Part shown: one piece after another, positions 43,121-51,948 of the stretch
Layout: every line of letters begins with the position of its first letter
Numbering within the stretch: the stretch's first letter is position 1
Assembly: GCF_002100115.1 (NCBI RefSeq)
Contig: NZ_ANBM01000014.1
Location: 1-53,241 of the forward strand
Direction of reading: 5' to 3'
DNA: 53,241 nt
From: Anaerovibrio sp. JC8
GTDB taxonomy: Bacteria > Bacillota > Negativicutes > Selenomonadales > Selenomonadaceae
Program-made: the position numbers and the translations under genes
The notes under the pieces: generated by a model
What the model was told of the DNA's origin: nothing
Databases searched by the model: none
The model's input: the letters and a program-made list of their open reading frames with translations, nothing else

Positions 43121-45598
43121 ATGGCAAACAAGATTTTATCTCCTCAGGAAAAGAGGATTGAAGATAACAGGGGGCAGGTGGTTTTTTCCAAAAATAGCCG
43201 TATACAGCGTCTGTATGACAGCTTTCAGGGCTCCCGCTCCAGCGTAGACGTGCAGCGGGCCAAGTACTTTACTGAATCCTTTAAAACCACTGAGGGACAG
43301 TCCCTGGTACTGCGCTGGGCCAAGGCCCTCTACCATGTGGCAGAAAACATCGATGTAATCATCAATGATGACGAGCTGCTGGTAGGCCGGGTGGGTGGCC
43401 AGGGCAAATATGGCCTGATCTATCCGGAGCTGGACGGCTGCTTTTTGCAGAGCTTTGCCCAGCAGGCAGCCAACCGGGTGGAATCACCTTTTGAAATATC
43501 CGATGAGGACCTGCGCATCATTCAGGAGGAAATAGCCCCTTATTGGGATGGCAAAACCTATTATGAGGATTTGGCCCGTTCCCTGCCGGAGGATGTGCTG
43601 AAAATAACCTACGACCCGGTGGATACTTTCACTTCACGCTTTATTGCCAACGAGACCTCCTCCATGAGGTCTGCCCTGCAATGGGTTCATGATTTTGGCA
43701 AGGGAATTGATCAGGGCTTTGAAGCCATCAAGGCAGAGGCAAAGGACAAGCTGGACCGGCTTAATCCCTTTGACCCCCATGACAGCATCGATAAGGCAGA
43801 ATTCTATCAGGCCATTATCATAGTATCTGATGCCATCATCCTTTGGGCCCAGCGCTACAGCGATGAGGCAAAGCGGCTGGCCGGTGCTGTCACTGATGAC
43901 AAGCGCCGTCAGGAGCTTCTGGAGATTTCCCGCATAGCGGCCAAGGTTCCCCGTTACCCGGCAGACAGCTTCTATGAAGCAGTACAGTCCCAGTGGTTTA
44001 TCCAGCTTTTCTCCCGCCTGGAGCAAAAGACCGGTGCCACCATTTCCAACGGCCGCATGGACCAGTATTTGTATCCATATTATAAGAAGGATATGGATGC
44101 GGGCAAAATCACCAAGGACTTTGTCAAGGAGCTGTTCCAGTGCATGTGGCTGGGCATGGCTCAGTATCAGGACCTGTATGTAAGCCCTGCCGGTGTTAAG
44201 TTCAACGAAGGCTATGCTCATTGGGAGGCTGTTACTGTAGGCGGCGTAGATCAGGAAGGCAATGATGCCGTAAACGATCTGACCTATATCCTTCTGGAAA
44301 ACAAACGGGAATTTCCGCTGAATTATCCGGATTTGGCAGCCAGAATTCACACCGGTTCCACCAGGGAATATCTGGATCAGGTGGCCACCACCATCCGTGA
44401 CGGTGCCGGCTTTCCGAAGCTCCTTAATGATGAAGAAATCATTCCCCTGCTGGTGGCCAAGGGAGCTGATATAGCTTCCGCCAGGGATTATGCCGTATCC
44501 GGCTGCACCGAGGTACGGATGCCAAATCTGGACACCTTTACCACTCCATGTGCCTTCATTAATCTGGGGGCCGTACTGGAGCTGACCCTTAGAAACGGGC
44601 GCATGGCCAAGTACGGCAATGAGCTGCTGACAGTGGAAACCGGCCAGCCGGAGGATTTTGCCTCCTATGAAGACTTTGAACAGGCCTTTATTGCCCAGGA
44701 ACGGTTCATTTTGCGCCAGACCTTCCGCCAGCAGTATATTGCCAACCGTACCAGACCGAAGCATTTTGCTTCTCCCCTTGGCTCTGCCCTTCATGCCCTG
44801 TGCATGGAGCATGGGCTGGACCTTCACAGTGAGCATATTCCAGGTGGCGTAGACTTGGGCTACTTTGATTTTATCGGCCTGGCCTCCGTGGCAGACAGTC
44901 TGGCCGCCATTAAAAAGAATATATATGAAAACAAAACCTTAAACTGGCAGCAGCTGTTGGCTGCAATAGAAGCAGATTTTGAAGGCTTTGAGGATATCCG
45001 CCAGCGTCTGCTCCATTCACCGGCTTATGGCAACAATGACTCTTATGTGGATGAAATTGCCAAGACTATTGACCGGGTGGGGGTACAGTTCGCCAAGGAA
45101 AATGCCCGCTATCTGGGTGTAAATATCGACCTCAGATATGTTTCCCAATCCGCCAATGTGCCTTTCGGCAAGGTGGTGGGTGCATTGCCAAATGGCCGTA
45201 AGGCCGGTACTGCCCTGTCAGACGGTTCCTCTGCTTCCCAGGGGGCCGATATTAATGGACCAACAGCAGTATTGTTATCCAACTTCAATACCAAGAACAC
45301 CAATTATATTAACCGGGCCTCCCGCCTCCTGAACATTAAACTCAGTCCATCCACTGTAGCCGGGCAGGACGGCAATGAAAAGATTATTGCCATGATAAGG
45401 GCCTGGTGCAAGCTGAAGCTGTGGCACCTGCAGTTTAATATCATTAATCGGGAAACCTTGCTGAAGGCCCAGCAGACCCCAGAGCTGTACCGCAGCCTGC
45501 TGGTAAGAGTAGCCGGCTACAGTGCATATTTCGTTGAGCTGTCACCTGACCTTCAGGAGGACATCATTCAGCGGACAGAGCATGAACTCACTGCATAA
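43121..45598 (+). CDS. Glycyl radical enzyme, probable sulfonate C-S (sulfite) lyase
   Basis: 825 residues from the ATG at 43121 (GGGAGG upstream; an earlier ATG at 43094 has no site). PFL-like barrel with thiyl Cys C462 and E464 in SGCTE and the radical Gly G799 in RVAGYSAY. The pocket carries R183, Q187, W368 and R672, each six positions before the residues I remember as contacting the sulfonate in Bilophila isethionate sulfite-lyase (R189, Q193, W374, R678; C468/E470). Cleaves a C-S bond to sulfite plus an aldehyde or ketone. Isethionate or 2,3-dihydroxypropanesulfonate are candidates. Needs the activase encoded next. Confidence 0.8.
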   Translation: MANKILSPQEKRIEDNRGQVVFSKNSRIQRLYDSFQGSRSSVDVQRAKYFTESFKTTEGQSLVLRWAKALYHVAENIDVIINDDELLVGRVGGQGKYGLIYPELDGCFLQSFAQQAANRVESPFEISDEDLRIIQEEIAPYWDGKTYYEDLARSLPEDVLKITYDPVDTFTSRFIANETSSMRSALQWVHDFGKGIDQGFEAIKAEAKDKLDRLNPFDPHDSIDKAEFYQAIIIVSDAIILWAQRYSDEAKRLAGAVTDDKRRQELLEISRIAAKVPRYPADSFYEAVQSQWFIQLFSRLEQKTGATISNGRMDQYLYPYYKKDMDAGKITKDFVKELFQCMWLGMAQYQDLYVSPAGVKFNEGYAHWEAVTVGGVDQEGNDAVNDLTYILLENKREFPLNYPDLAARIHTGSTREYLDQVATTIRDGAGFPKLLNDEEIIPLLVAKGADIASARDYAVSGCTEVRMPNLDTFTTPCAFINLGAVLELTLRNGRMAKYGNELLTVETGQPEDFASYEDFEQAFIAQERFILRQTFRQQYIANRTRPKHFASPLGSALHALCMEHGLDLHSEHIPGGVDLGYFDFIGLASVADSLAAIKKNIYENKTLNWQQLLAAIEADFEGFEDIRQRLLHSPAYGNNDSYVDEIAKTIDRVGVQFAKENARYLGVNIDLRYVSQSANVPFGKVVGALPNGRKAGTALSDGSSASQGADINGPTAVLLSNFNTKNTNYINRASRLLNIKLSPSTVAGQDGNEKIIAMIRAWCKLKLWHLQFNIINRETLLKAQQTPELYRSLLVRVAGYSAYFVELSPDLQEDIIQRTEHELTA

Positions 45599-45624
45599 AA
45601 TTCCCCCGACAAGGAGGTGCTTGG

Positions 45625-46539
45625 ATGGAAGAAGGAATTATAACCAACATTCAGCATTTTTCCACTGAGGATGGGCCGGGCATCAGGACAGTGGTTTTCT
45701 TTAAGGGCTGCCCCTTTCGCTGTAAATGGTGTGCCAACCCGGAAACCCAGCAATTCCAGCCTGAGCTTGGCTGGAGTGCCGGTGCCTGTCTTAAATGTGG
45801 CAGCTGTGTAAAGCAGCTTAAGAAATATAATATCTCCATAAAAAATGAGGAGATATCATGGGACAGCGGAAGCAGCTCCAGGAAGCTGCCCTCTTACAAA
45901 GACCTGGAGCTGGCATGTCCCACCAAGGCACTGCATCTGATCGGTAAAAAATACACCGTAGATGAGCTTATAAAAATATTGCTGGAACAAAAGCCATTTT
46001 TTGATGAAACAGGAGGGCTGACTATCAGCGGTGGTGAACCCTTGGCCCAGCCACATTTCGCCTTGTCCCTGCTGGAGCAGGCACAGGCCAATGGCATAAA
46101 AACCGCCATTGAAACCACCAGCTATGCCGCATGGGATACGGTGGCCAATATTGCCCGGCACATTGATTATTACATGACGGACATTAAGGTTATGGACAGT
46201 GATGTACATAAAGAATGGACCGGCCTGCCCAATCAAAAAATACTAAGTAATATAAAAAGATTAATTCAGGAATTTCCCCATATTCATTTTCGCATCAGAA
46301 CCCCTGTTATTCCCGGGGTAAATGATAATCCAACTGCTATTAAAGCTATCGCTGATTATCTGAAGCCCTTTGAAAAACGGAGAAAGCTGGAATGGGAGTT
46401 ATTGAAATATCATCGGCTGGGGCTGCCAAAATATGCTTCCCTCCATCGCCCCTATCCTATGGGCGAGGTGGAATTGCCCCAGGATAAATTCGAAGAATTA
46501 CACCGCTTAGCCGATTCCTTATTTAAGTCAATTATCTAA
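45625..46539 (+). CDS. Glycyl radical enzyme activase (radical SAM)
   Basis: 304 residues. C29-x3-C33-x2-C36 (GCPFRCKWC) binds the SAM cluster and SGGEPL follows. It abstracts a hydrogen from the lyase's glycine. The ferredoxin-like insert has C55, C58, C61 and C98 (CP), enough for only one extra 4Fe-4S cluster; many activases of this class carry two. It starts 26 bases after the lyase with AAGGAGG. Confidence 0.9.
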   Translation: MEEGIITNIQHFSTEDGPGIRTVVFFKGCPFRCKWCANPETQQFQPELGWSAGACLKCGSCVKQLKKYNISIKNEEISWDSGSSSRKLPSYKDLELACPTKALHLIGKKYTVDELIKILLEQKPFFDETGGLTISGGEPLAQPHFALSLLEQAQANGIKTAIETTSYAAWDTVANIARHIDYYMTDIKVMDSDVHKEWTGLPNQKILSNIKRLIQEFPHIHFRIRTPVIPGVNDNPTAIKAIADYLKPFEKRRKLEWELLKYHRLGLPKYASLHRPYPMGEVELPQDKFEELHRLADSLFKSII

Positions 46540-46555
46540 AAGTGAGGTGTTGTTT

Positions 46556-47320
46556 ATGGTTAATCGTGCTTTTCGCAGTACAGGCTATTTTATTGAATAT
46601 CTTGCCCTTTTACTGTCAATATTGTCAGTGTGGACCGTTATGGCCCGGCAGGGACACCTGAATACCATTATTCTCCCGGCTCCTAATTCCATTTTGGAAA
46701 CAATTATTGATCTGGTAGCTGATGGTGCCTTGTTTACCAACATGTTTATCAGCGTATCCAGAGTGCTGCAGGGCTATTTTCTGGCTGCTCTGTTGGGTAT
46801 TTCCTTAGGCATTTTAATCGGTCTGTCCAAGCATCTGGACCGCATAACTGAACTTATTATTCAAATGATAAAGCCTATACCCCCAATTGCCTGGATTCCA
46901 CTGGTTATTCTCTGGTTTGGTATTGGTGAATCCGGTAAGGTTTTCCTTATTTTCCTGGGAGGTTTCTTCACCATTCTTATTAACGTCGTTGATGGCATTC
47001 ATCAGACAGACCCGAAGCTGGTGGAGGTGTCCCGCTCCATGGAAACCCCATTCTGGAAGCATATAGCCCTCATGGTTATTCCAGGTGCCGCCCCTAATAT
47101 TTTCACCGGGCTGCGGACCGGCCTCAGCTCCTGCTGGATGTGCGTTGTGGCCGCAGAGCTGGTATCATCCACTACCGGCCTTGGGTACCTTATTATGGAC
47201 GCCCGGCAATTTGGCCAGACTGACATAGTAATCGTTGGTATGCTGACCATAGGTATTGTTGGCAAGCTGATGGATTCGTTACTCAGATTTGTGGAAAAGA
47301 AAACACTCCGATGGATTTAA
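46556..47320 (+). CDS. ABC transporter permease, NitT/TauT (SsuC-like)
   Basis: 254 residues with about six membrane helices. The EAA-type loop is near IKPIPPIAWIPLVILWFG. Partner of the ATPase and lipoprotein. The start is taken at the ATG 46556, eight bases after GAGG; a GTG at 46547 is also in frame. By family these transporters move sulfonates, taurine, nitrate or similar anions; the operon suggests a sulfonate. Confidence 0.88.
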   Translation: MVNRAFRSTGYFIEYLALLLSILSVWTVMARQGHLNTIILPAPNSILETIIDLVADGALFTNMFISVSRVLQGYFLAALLGISLGILIGLSKHLDRITELIIQMIKPIPPIAWIPLVILWFGIGESGKVFLIFLGGFFTILINVVDGIHQTDPKLVEVSRSMETPFWKHIALMVIPGAAPNIFTGLRTGLSSCWMCVVAAELVSSTTGLGYLIMDARQFGQTDIVIVGMLTIGIVGKLMDSLLRFVEKKTLRWI

Positions 47321-47335
47321 GGGGAGGTACAAATT

Positions 47336-48139
47336 ATGGGAAAAAATGCAGAAACTGCCCTGCTTAAGCAGGAGCCATATTTGGTAATTGACCACGTAAA
47401 TAAATATTTCGTGCAGAAAAAGCAACGTCTCAATGTTCTTGATGATATTAATTTTTCCATGGCCAAGGGAGAAATCCTATGTATAGTCGGGGCCAGCGGC
47501 TGCGGCAAGAGCACTCTGCTTCGGGCCATTTCCGGACTGGACAGCAACCATGGGGGACAAATCATAATTGACGGCAAGGAGGTAGTTGCTCCTTCCAAAA
47601 CCAGAGGCATCGTCTTTCAGGAGCATCGTTTATTTCCCTGGCTTACAGTTGAACAGAACGTAGGCTATGCCCTGACAGTCATTGACAAGGAAGAAAAAAA
47701 GCAGCTGGTTCAGACCTATATCGAACTGGTGGGACTCAAGGGCTTTGAGAAAGCCTATCCCAAGGAGTTATCCGGCGGTATGTCCCAAAGAGCCGGCATC
47801 GCCCGGGCTCTGGTCAATAAACCAGAAGTATTGCTCCTGGATGAGCCCTTTGGTGCCTTGGATGCCTTTACAAAAATAGCCCTGCAAAAGGAATTAAAGC
47901 GAATTCAGCGAAAAGCCGGAACCACCATGGTAATGGTTACCCATGACATTGAAGAAGCAGTATTCTTGGCAGACCATATCATTGTACTGGATTCCAAGCC
48001 TGGCCGCATAAAGCTGGAGCTTCATGTGGATCTGCCTGTGCCCCGTAACCGCAACAGCTACGAGTTCCTGCAGGTGAAGAAGCGTATTTATGAAGAGTTT
48101 TTCCAGGATGAAAAACTTCCTGAGGATTACAGCATATAA
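47336..48139 (+). CDS. ABC transporter ATPase, NitT/TauT (SsuB/TauB-like)
   Basis: 267 residues. Walker A GASGCGKS (52-59), Q-loop in VFQEHRLFPWLTV, signature LSGGMSQRAGIARAL, Walker B LLLDEPFGALD, and the H-loop in VTHDIEEAVFLAD. GGGGAGG precedes the start, 15 bases after the permease. Peripheral membrane protein. Confidence 0.92.
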   Translation: MGKNAETALLKQEPYLVIDHVNKYFVQKKQRLNVLDDINFSMAKGEILCIVGASGCGKSTLLRAISGLDSNHGGQIIIDGKEVVAPSKTRGIVFQEHRLFPWLTVEQNVGYALTVIDKEEKKQLVQTYIELVGLKGFEKAYPKELSGGMSQRAGIARALVNKPEVLLLDEPFGALDAFTKIALQKELKRIQRKAGTTMVMVTHDIEEAVFLADHIIVLDSKPGRIKLELHVDLPVPRNRNSYEFLQVKKRIYEEFFQDEKLPEDYSI

Positions 48140-48179
48140 AATGAAAACATTATATACACGGAGAAAGGAAGCGAGTAAT

Positions 48180-49208
48180 ATGTTATTAGGTGTTAAAAAA
48201 AGAGTAAATAAGCTGGTATCAGTAGCCCTGGTGGCTTCACTGACCGTAGTAGGTGGTCTGTTGGGAGGCTGCGGCTCGGAGCAGGCAGCCAAAGGCAAGC
48301 AGGCCAAGGAGGTAAATATTGCCATTCAGCCATCTGCAGCCTTCATTCCTTTGTTTGTAGCCAAAGAAAAAGGCTGGATAGAAGAGGACTTAAAGGACAA
48401 GGGCGTAAAGGTTAACTGGAATAATTTTGAGTCCGGCCCTCCAATGAATGAGTCCCTGGCTTCCGGCAGCTCTGATCTGGGCGTTATTGGTGATGTGCCA
48501 ATCGTGTCCGGCATTGCCGCTGGCCAGAAGAACGAACTGGTGGCCATTACCTGCCAGGCACCGCTGTCCTATGCAGTATTGGCCGGCAAAAACAATCAGC
48601 TGTCCAGTCCGGCTGAGTTCAAGGGCAAGACCATAGCCACTGTTGTAGGCTCCACAGGCCATAACCTTACACAGAAATTCCTGACCTCCGGCGGCTTGTC
48701 CATCAATGATGTTAAGCTGGTCAATATTTCCGCCGGTGATGCTGAGGCAGTGCTTGTAAATGGTGAAGCCGATGCTGTAGCCATTTGGGAGCCAAACGTA
48801 ACCCGTCTGGAAGAAAATGGCACTGGCCGCATTATAAGTGACGGCAGCAAGGTTGGTCTTCTGGGTGTAAACGGTCTGGTGGCCAGAGCTGAATTTGCCA
48901 AGGCTAATCCTGAGGTTGTTTCCATCATCATTAAAAATTACGCCCGTGGCGTAAAGGAGCTGGCTAATCTTGATAATGATACCCTCAATAAGATTGCAGC
49001 TTATTTGTCCTTAAAGCCTGAACAGGTCAAGAAGGTAATCAAGAAGTTCAATTATACTGTATTGATTGACGACAAGGATATTGCAGGCCTGAACGACACC
49101 ATCAAGTTCCTGGTAAATATTGGCCGACTGAAGGAAGAATATGATATCGCCAAATATGTAAACCGCGATTACATTAAGGCGGCTAATGTTGACCAGTACT
49201 TAAAGTAA
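48180..49208 (+). CDS. ABC transporter substrate-binding lipoprotein (SsuA/TauA-like)
   Basis: 342 residues. Signal peptide with lipobox L-L-G-G-C31, so it is lipid-anchored. Family landmarks: an N-terminal VNIAIQPSAAFIPLFVAKE, a GDVPIVSGIA turn, FKGKTIATVVGSTGHN and GEADAVAIWEPNV. It would feed a sulfonate to the permease. Ligand cannot be read from sequence. Confidence 0.9.
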   Translation: MLLGVKKRVNKLVSVALVASLTVVGGLLGGCGSEQAAKGKQAKEVNIAIQPSAAFIPLFVAKEKGWIEEDLKDKGVKVNWNNFESGPPMNESLASGSSDLGVIGDVPIVSGIAAGQKNELVAITCQAPLSYAVLAGKNNQLSSPAEFKGKTIATVVGSTGHNLTQKFLTSGGLSINDVKLVNISAGDAEAVLVNGEADAVAIWEPNVTRLEENGTGRIISDGSKVGLLGVNGLVARAEFAKANPEVVSIIIKNYARGVKELANLDNDTLNKIAAYLSLKPEQVKKVIKKFNYTVLIDDKDIAGLNDTIKFLVNIGRLKEEYDIAKYVNRDYIKAANVDQYLK

Positions 49209-49227
49209 ATTTAGAGGAGAGTTGCCC

Positions 49228-50784
49228 ATGAATGTTACTGACCCAGAAATCTGGCGGCAAAAAATTCGCAATGAGTTTAAACCAGCCGCAGAGAAATTTT
49301 ACGCCGGAGAGCTGAAAAGAAATGAATACAAGGGCATTTCCGGAATCTTTGGCAGCTATGCCCAGGCCGGTGATGAGAAAAAGCAGAGCATGATTCGCCT
49401 GCGGATGACTGCCGGTCGTATTACCAGGCCGAAGCTGGCCTTTATTGCTGATGCAATAAAAAAACATAAGGTAAACAAGATAAAGTTTACCACCTGCCAA
49501 ACGGTACAGCTGCATAACCTGGCCCTGGCTCCGCTGCTTGATATTATGGAAGGTGCTCTGGGGGTCGGTATCATTACCATTGGTGGCGGTGGTGATAATC
49601 CCCGCAATGTAACCTGCTCTCCATTATCCGGACTGGACCGCTATGAATATTTCGATGTACAGCCCTATGCCGAGGCTGTGGGCCAATACGCCATGAATTT
49701 TATCAAGGCCGGCCTGCTGCCCCGAAAGCTGAAAATTGGCTTTTCCAGCTCCCCAAAGAATATCTCCCATGCCACTATCCGTGACCTGGGGTTTGTGGCC
49801 AGACCAGATGGCAATTTTGATGTATACAGTGCCGGCGGTGTTGGCCCAAATCCCAAGGTTGGCATCAAGGTTGGAGAAGGGGTTAAGCCTACAGATATCT
49901 TCCTCTATGTGAAGGCCATGGTTAATGTCTTCAAGGAATACGGCAATTTCCAAAACCGTGCCAAGGCCCGCTCCCGTTATATCCCGGAAGCTCTGGGTGG
50001 AGCGGCCAAATACCGCAAGGCCTTTAAAGACAAGCTAAAGGAAGTGGAAGCTGAACGTAAGAACGGCAGCACGGAATTTGCCTTTACGGTGGAAACGCCA
50101 AAAATAAGGAAAACCGGCAAATCCGTTATAAATCATCCAAGGGCCCTGCCACAAAAGCAAAAGGGGCTCTACAGCGTGGTTTACCACCCTATCGGTGGTA
50201 CTCCTGATCCTCAGACCTTCCTGAAGCTGGCTGAGGCTGTAGCCATGATAAACCAGGCAGAAATTCGCCTCAGCCCTGATGAAACAGCCTATATTGTTAA
50301 TCTTACCGGTATTGAGGCCAGAAAAATCATTAAGCTTACGGCCCACGATACTGCTACCACCACCTTTGAAATGGCCTCTGCCTGCATTGGTGCAGCAATA
50401 TGCCAGTCGGGAGTAAGGGATTCCCAGGCTCTTATTCATAAGTGTGTGGAAGCTGTACGTCAGGCAGGCCTTCCGGACGGAGCCTTACCACCAATTCATA
50501 TCTGTGGCTGCCCAGGGTCCTGTTCCACCCCACAGCTGGTGGCTATAGGCTTCAGAGGTGCCATCCGAGATAAGCAAAGTGCATTTTTGCTCACTATTAA
50601 TGGACAGGCTGTGGAAGGAAGGGAAGTATTCGGCCAGGAGCTGGGGCTCCTGTTTGAAAAGGATATTCCACAATTCCTGATAGATCTGGGTACTGCCGTT
50701 GCCTACACCGGTCTTTCCTACAATGAATGGATTTCCCTCAATCCTGACGGAGTTGCCACAATAGCTGCTCCATATCTTCCATAA
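49228..50784 (+). CDS. Siroheme-4Fe-4S sulfite (or nitrite) reductase
   Basis: 518 residues, a single-chain assimilatory-type reductase with two ferrodoxin-like half-domains. NPRNVTCSPLSG and PRKLKIGFSSS are the siroheme-binding stretches; the coupled cluster uses C386-x5-C392 and C428-x3-C432. It reduces sulfite to sulfide with ferredoxin or a flavin partner; nitrite is the alternative. Being last in an operon with a sulfonate transporter and a C-S lyase makes sulfite much the likeliest. The ATG at 49228 has GAGGAG; a TTG at 49222 lies in frame just before. Confidence 0.88.
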   Translation: MNVTDPEIWRQKIRNEFKPAAEKFYAGELKRNEYKGISGIFGSYAQAGDEKKQSMIRLRMTAGRITRPKLAFIADAIKKHKVNKIKFTTCQTVQLHNLALAPLLDIMEGALGVGIITIGGGGDNPRNVTCSPLSGLDRYEYFDVQPYAEAVGQYAMNFIKAGLLPRKLKIGFSSSPKNISHATIRDLGFVARPDGNFDVYSAGGVGPNPKVGIKVGEGVKPTDIFLYVKAMVNVFKEYGNFQNRAKARSRYIPEALGGAAKYRKAFKDKLKEVEAERKNGSTEFAFTVETPKIRKTGKSVINHPRALPQKQKGLYSVVYHPIGGTPDPQTFLKLAEAVAMINQAEIRLSPDETAYIVNLTGIEARKIIKLTAHDTATTTFEMASACIGAAICQSGVRDSQALIHKCVEAVRQAGLPDGALPPIHICGCPGSCSTPQLVAIGFRGAIRDKQSAFLLTINGQAVEGREVFGQELGLLFEKDIPQFLIDLGTAVAYTGLSYNEWISLNPDGVATIAAPYLP

Positions 50785-50813
50785 GTATTTACCATAAGTA
50801 TTTCCATAAAAAT

Positions 50814-50848
50814 AACCCGTAGTGATTCAAATGAACTCACTACGGGTT
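50814..50848. terminator. Terminator of the sulfonate operon
   Basis: AACCCGTAGTGA and TCACTACGGGTT with T runs on both sides; closes the plus-strand operon and the convergent dedA transcript. Confidence 0.85.
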
Positions 50849-50863
50849 TTTCAATGTCAAAAA

Positions 50864-51478
50864 TTAAAACTCTTTCTTGGCCTTTTTCTTTTTGCTGTAC
50901 TTGTAATAGGTAACCGCTACCACCAATACGAGGATTACACAGAAAGCAATACTGATTTCGTGGCCAACCTCCATCATTACCTTCCAGCCTTCACCCAGCA
51001 TCATACCGATTCCCAGAATCAGCATGGTCCAAGGCAGGGAACCCACAAAGGTGTAGAAGATGAACTTCTTCATATCCACATGGGCAAAACCGGCAGGCAG
51101 GGAAATAAAGGTCCGGACCACAGGAAGCATGCGGCTGAAAAATACCGCCTTTACACCATACTTATCAAACCAGTCCTGGGCAATATCCACATGGGATTTC
51201 TTCATAAAGAAGTACTTGCCGTACTTGTCAACGAAGGGACGGCCACCCAGATGACCTACATAATAGGTAAGAATGGAACCAACCATACCGCCTATCATAC
51301 CGGCAACAGTGGCCATAAAGAAGGTCATGCGGTCTATATAGATCAAATAGCCGGCAAAGCCCAGAATCAACTCACTTGGAATTGGAATACAGGCATTCTC
51401 CAAGCCCATAAGTACTGCTACTGCAAGATACCCCCACTGGTCAATGAAGCCCAAAAAAACATCAGCAAATTGTGACAT
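50864..51478 (-). CDS. DedA-family membrane protein
   Basis: 204 residues with four or five membrane segments. DedA family: GLENACIPIPSELILGFAG at the N-terminus and FSRMLPVVRTFISLPAGFAH in the middle, with the conserved arginines and prolines of the lipid-flippase fold. Members translocate undecaprenyl phosphate or phosphatidylethanolamine. Single gene; AAAGGA precedes the ATG. Confidence 0.9.
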   Translation of the reverse strand: MSQFADVFLGFIDQWGYLAVAVLMGLENACIPIPSELILGFAGYLIYIDRMTFFMATVAGMIGGMVGSILTYYVGHLGGRPFVDKYGKYFFMKKSHVDIAQDWFDKYGVKAVFFSRMLPVVRTFISLPAGFAHVDMKKFIFYTFVGSLPWTMLILGIGMMLGEGWKVMMEVGHEISIAFCVILVLVVAVTYYKYSKKKKAKKEF

Positions 51479-51514
51479 TGTAACATCCTTTCAGTTATAT
51501 ACAAAATACAAAAA

Positions 51515-51535
51515 AAGAGCCCCACATCGGACTCA
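51515..51535 (-). terminator. Terminator of tRNA-Asp/tRNA-Phe
   Basis: Minus strand GAGTCC-GATGT-GGGGCTC followed by seven T, just past tRNA-Phe. Confidence 0.75.
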
Positions 51536-51546
51536 TCAAAACTATA

Positions 51547-51622
51547 TGGTGCCTCAGAGCGGAATCGAACCACTGACACGGGGATTTTCAGTCCCCTGCT
51601 CTACCAACTGAGCTACCGAGGC
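51547..51622 (-). tRNA. tRNA-Phe (anticodon GAA)
   Basis: 76 nt with CCA encoded; acceptor GCCTCGG/CTGAGGC, anticodon loop CTGAAAA, T-loop TTCGATT. Confidence 0.95.
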
Positions 51623-51627
51623 AAAAA

Positions 51628-51704
51628 TGGCGACCCGAAGGGGACTTGAACCCCTGACCTCCGCCGTGACAGGGCGGCATTCTAACCAACTAAACTACCG
51701 GGCC
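51628..51704 (-). tRNA. tRNA-Asp (anticodon GTC)
   Basis: 77 nt with CCA; anticodon loop CTGTCAC, T-loop TTCAAGT. It is upstream of tRNA-Phe and shares its terminator. Confidence 0.95.
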
Positions 51705-51712
51705 GTTATCAG

Positions 51713-51737
51713 TAAAAAAACACGAGATAAACTCGTG
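51713..51737 (-). terminator. Terminator of tRNA-Val
   Basis: Minus strand CACGAG-TTTAT-CTCGTG followed by seven T, between tRNA-Val and tRNA-Asp, so the valine tRNA ends separately or partly reads through. Confidence 0.8.
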
Positions 51738-51746
51738 GAATTGTTA

Positions 51747-51822
51747 TGGTGGGCGCTAACGGGATCGAACCGCTGACATTCTGCTTGTAAGGCAGACGCT
51801 CTCCCAGCTGAGCTAAGCGCCC
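51747..51822 (-). tRNA. tRNA-Val (anticodon TAC)
   Basis: 76 nt with CCA; acceptor GGGCGCT, anticodon loop CTTACAA, T-loop TTCGATC. Confidence 0.95.
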
Positions 51823-51948
51823 ATAACCGCAGGAAACATATCCTGCTCACAACATGAGTTATTATACATGAAAGGAAAAAAATTGTCAACAAAAACAGGC
51901 CCAATATTTTTTATTGAGCCTGAAAAATACAAATACGCCTCTATCCAA

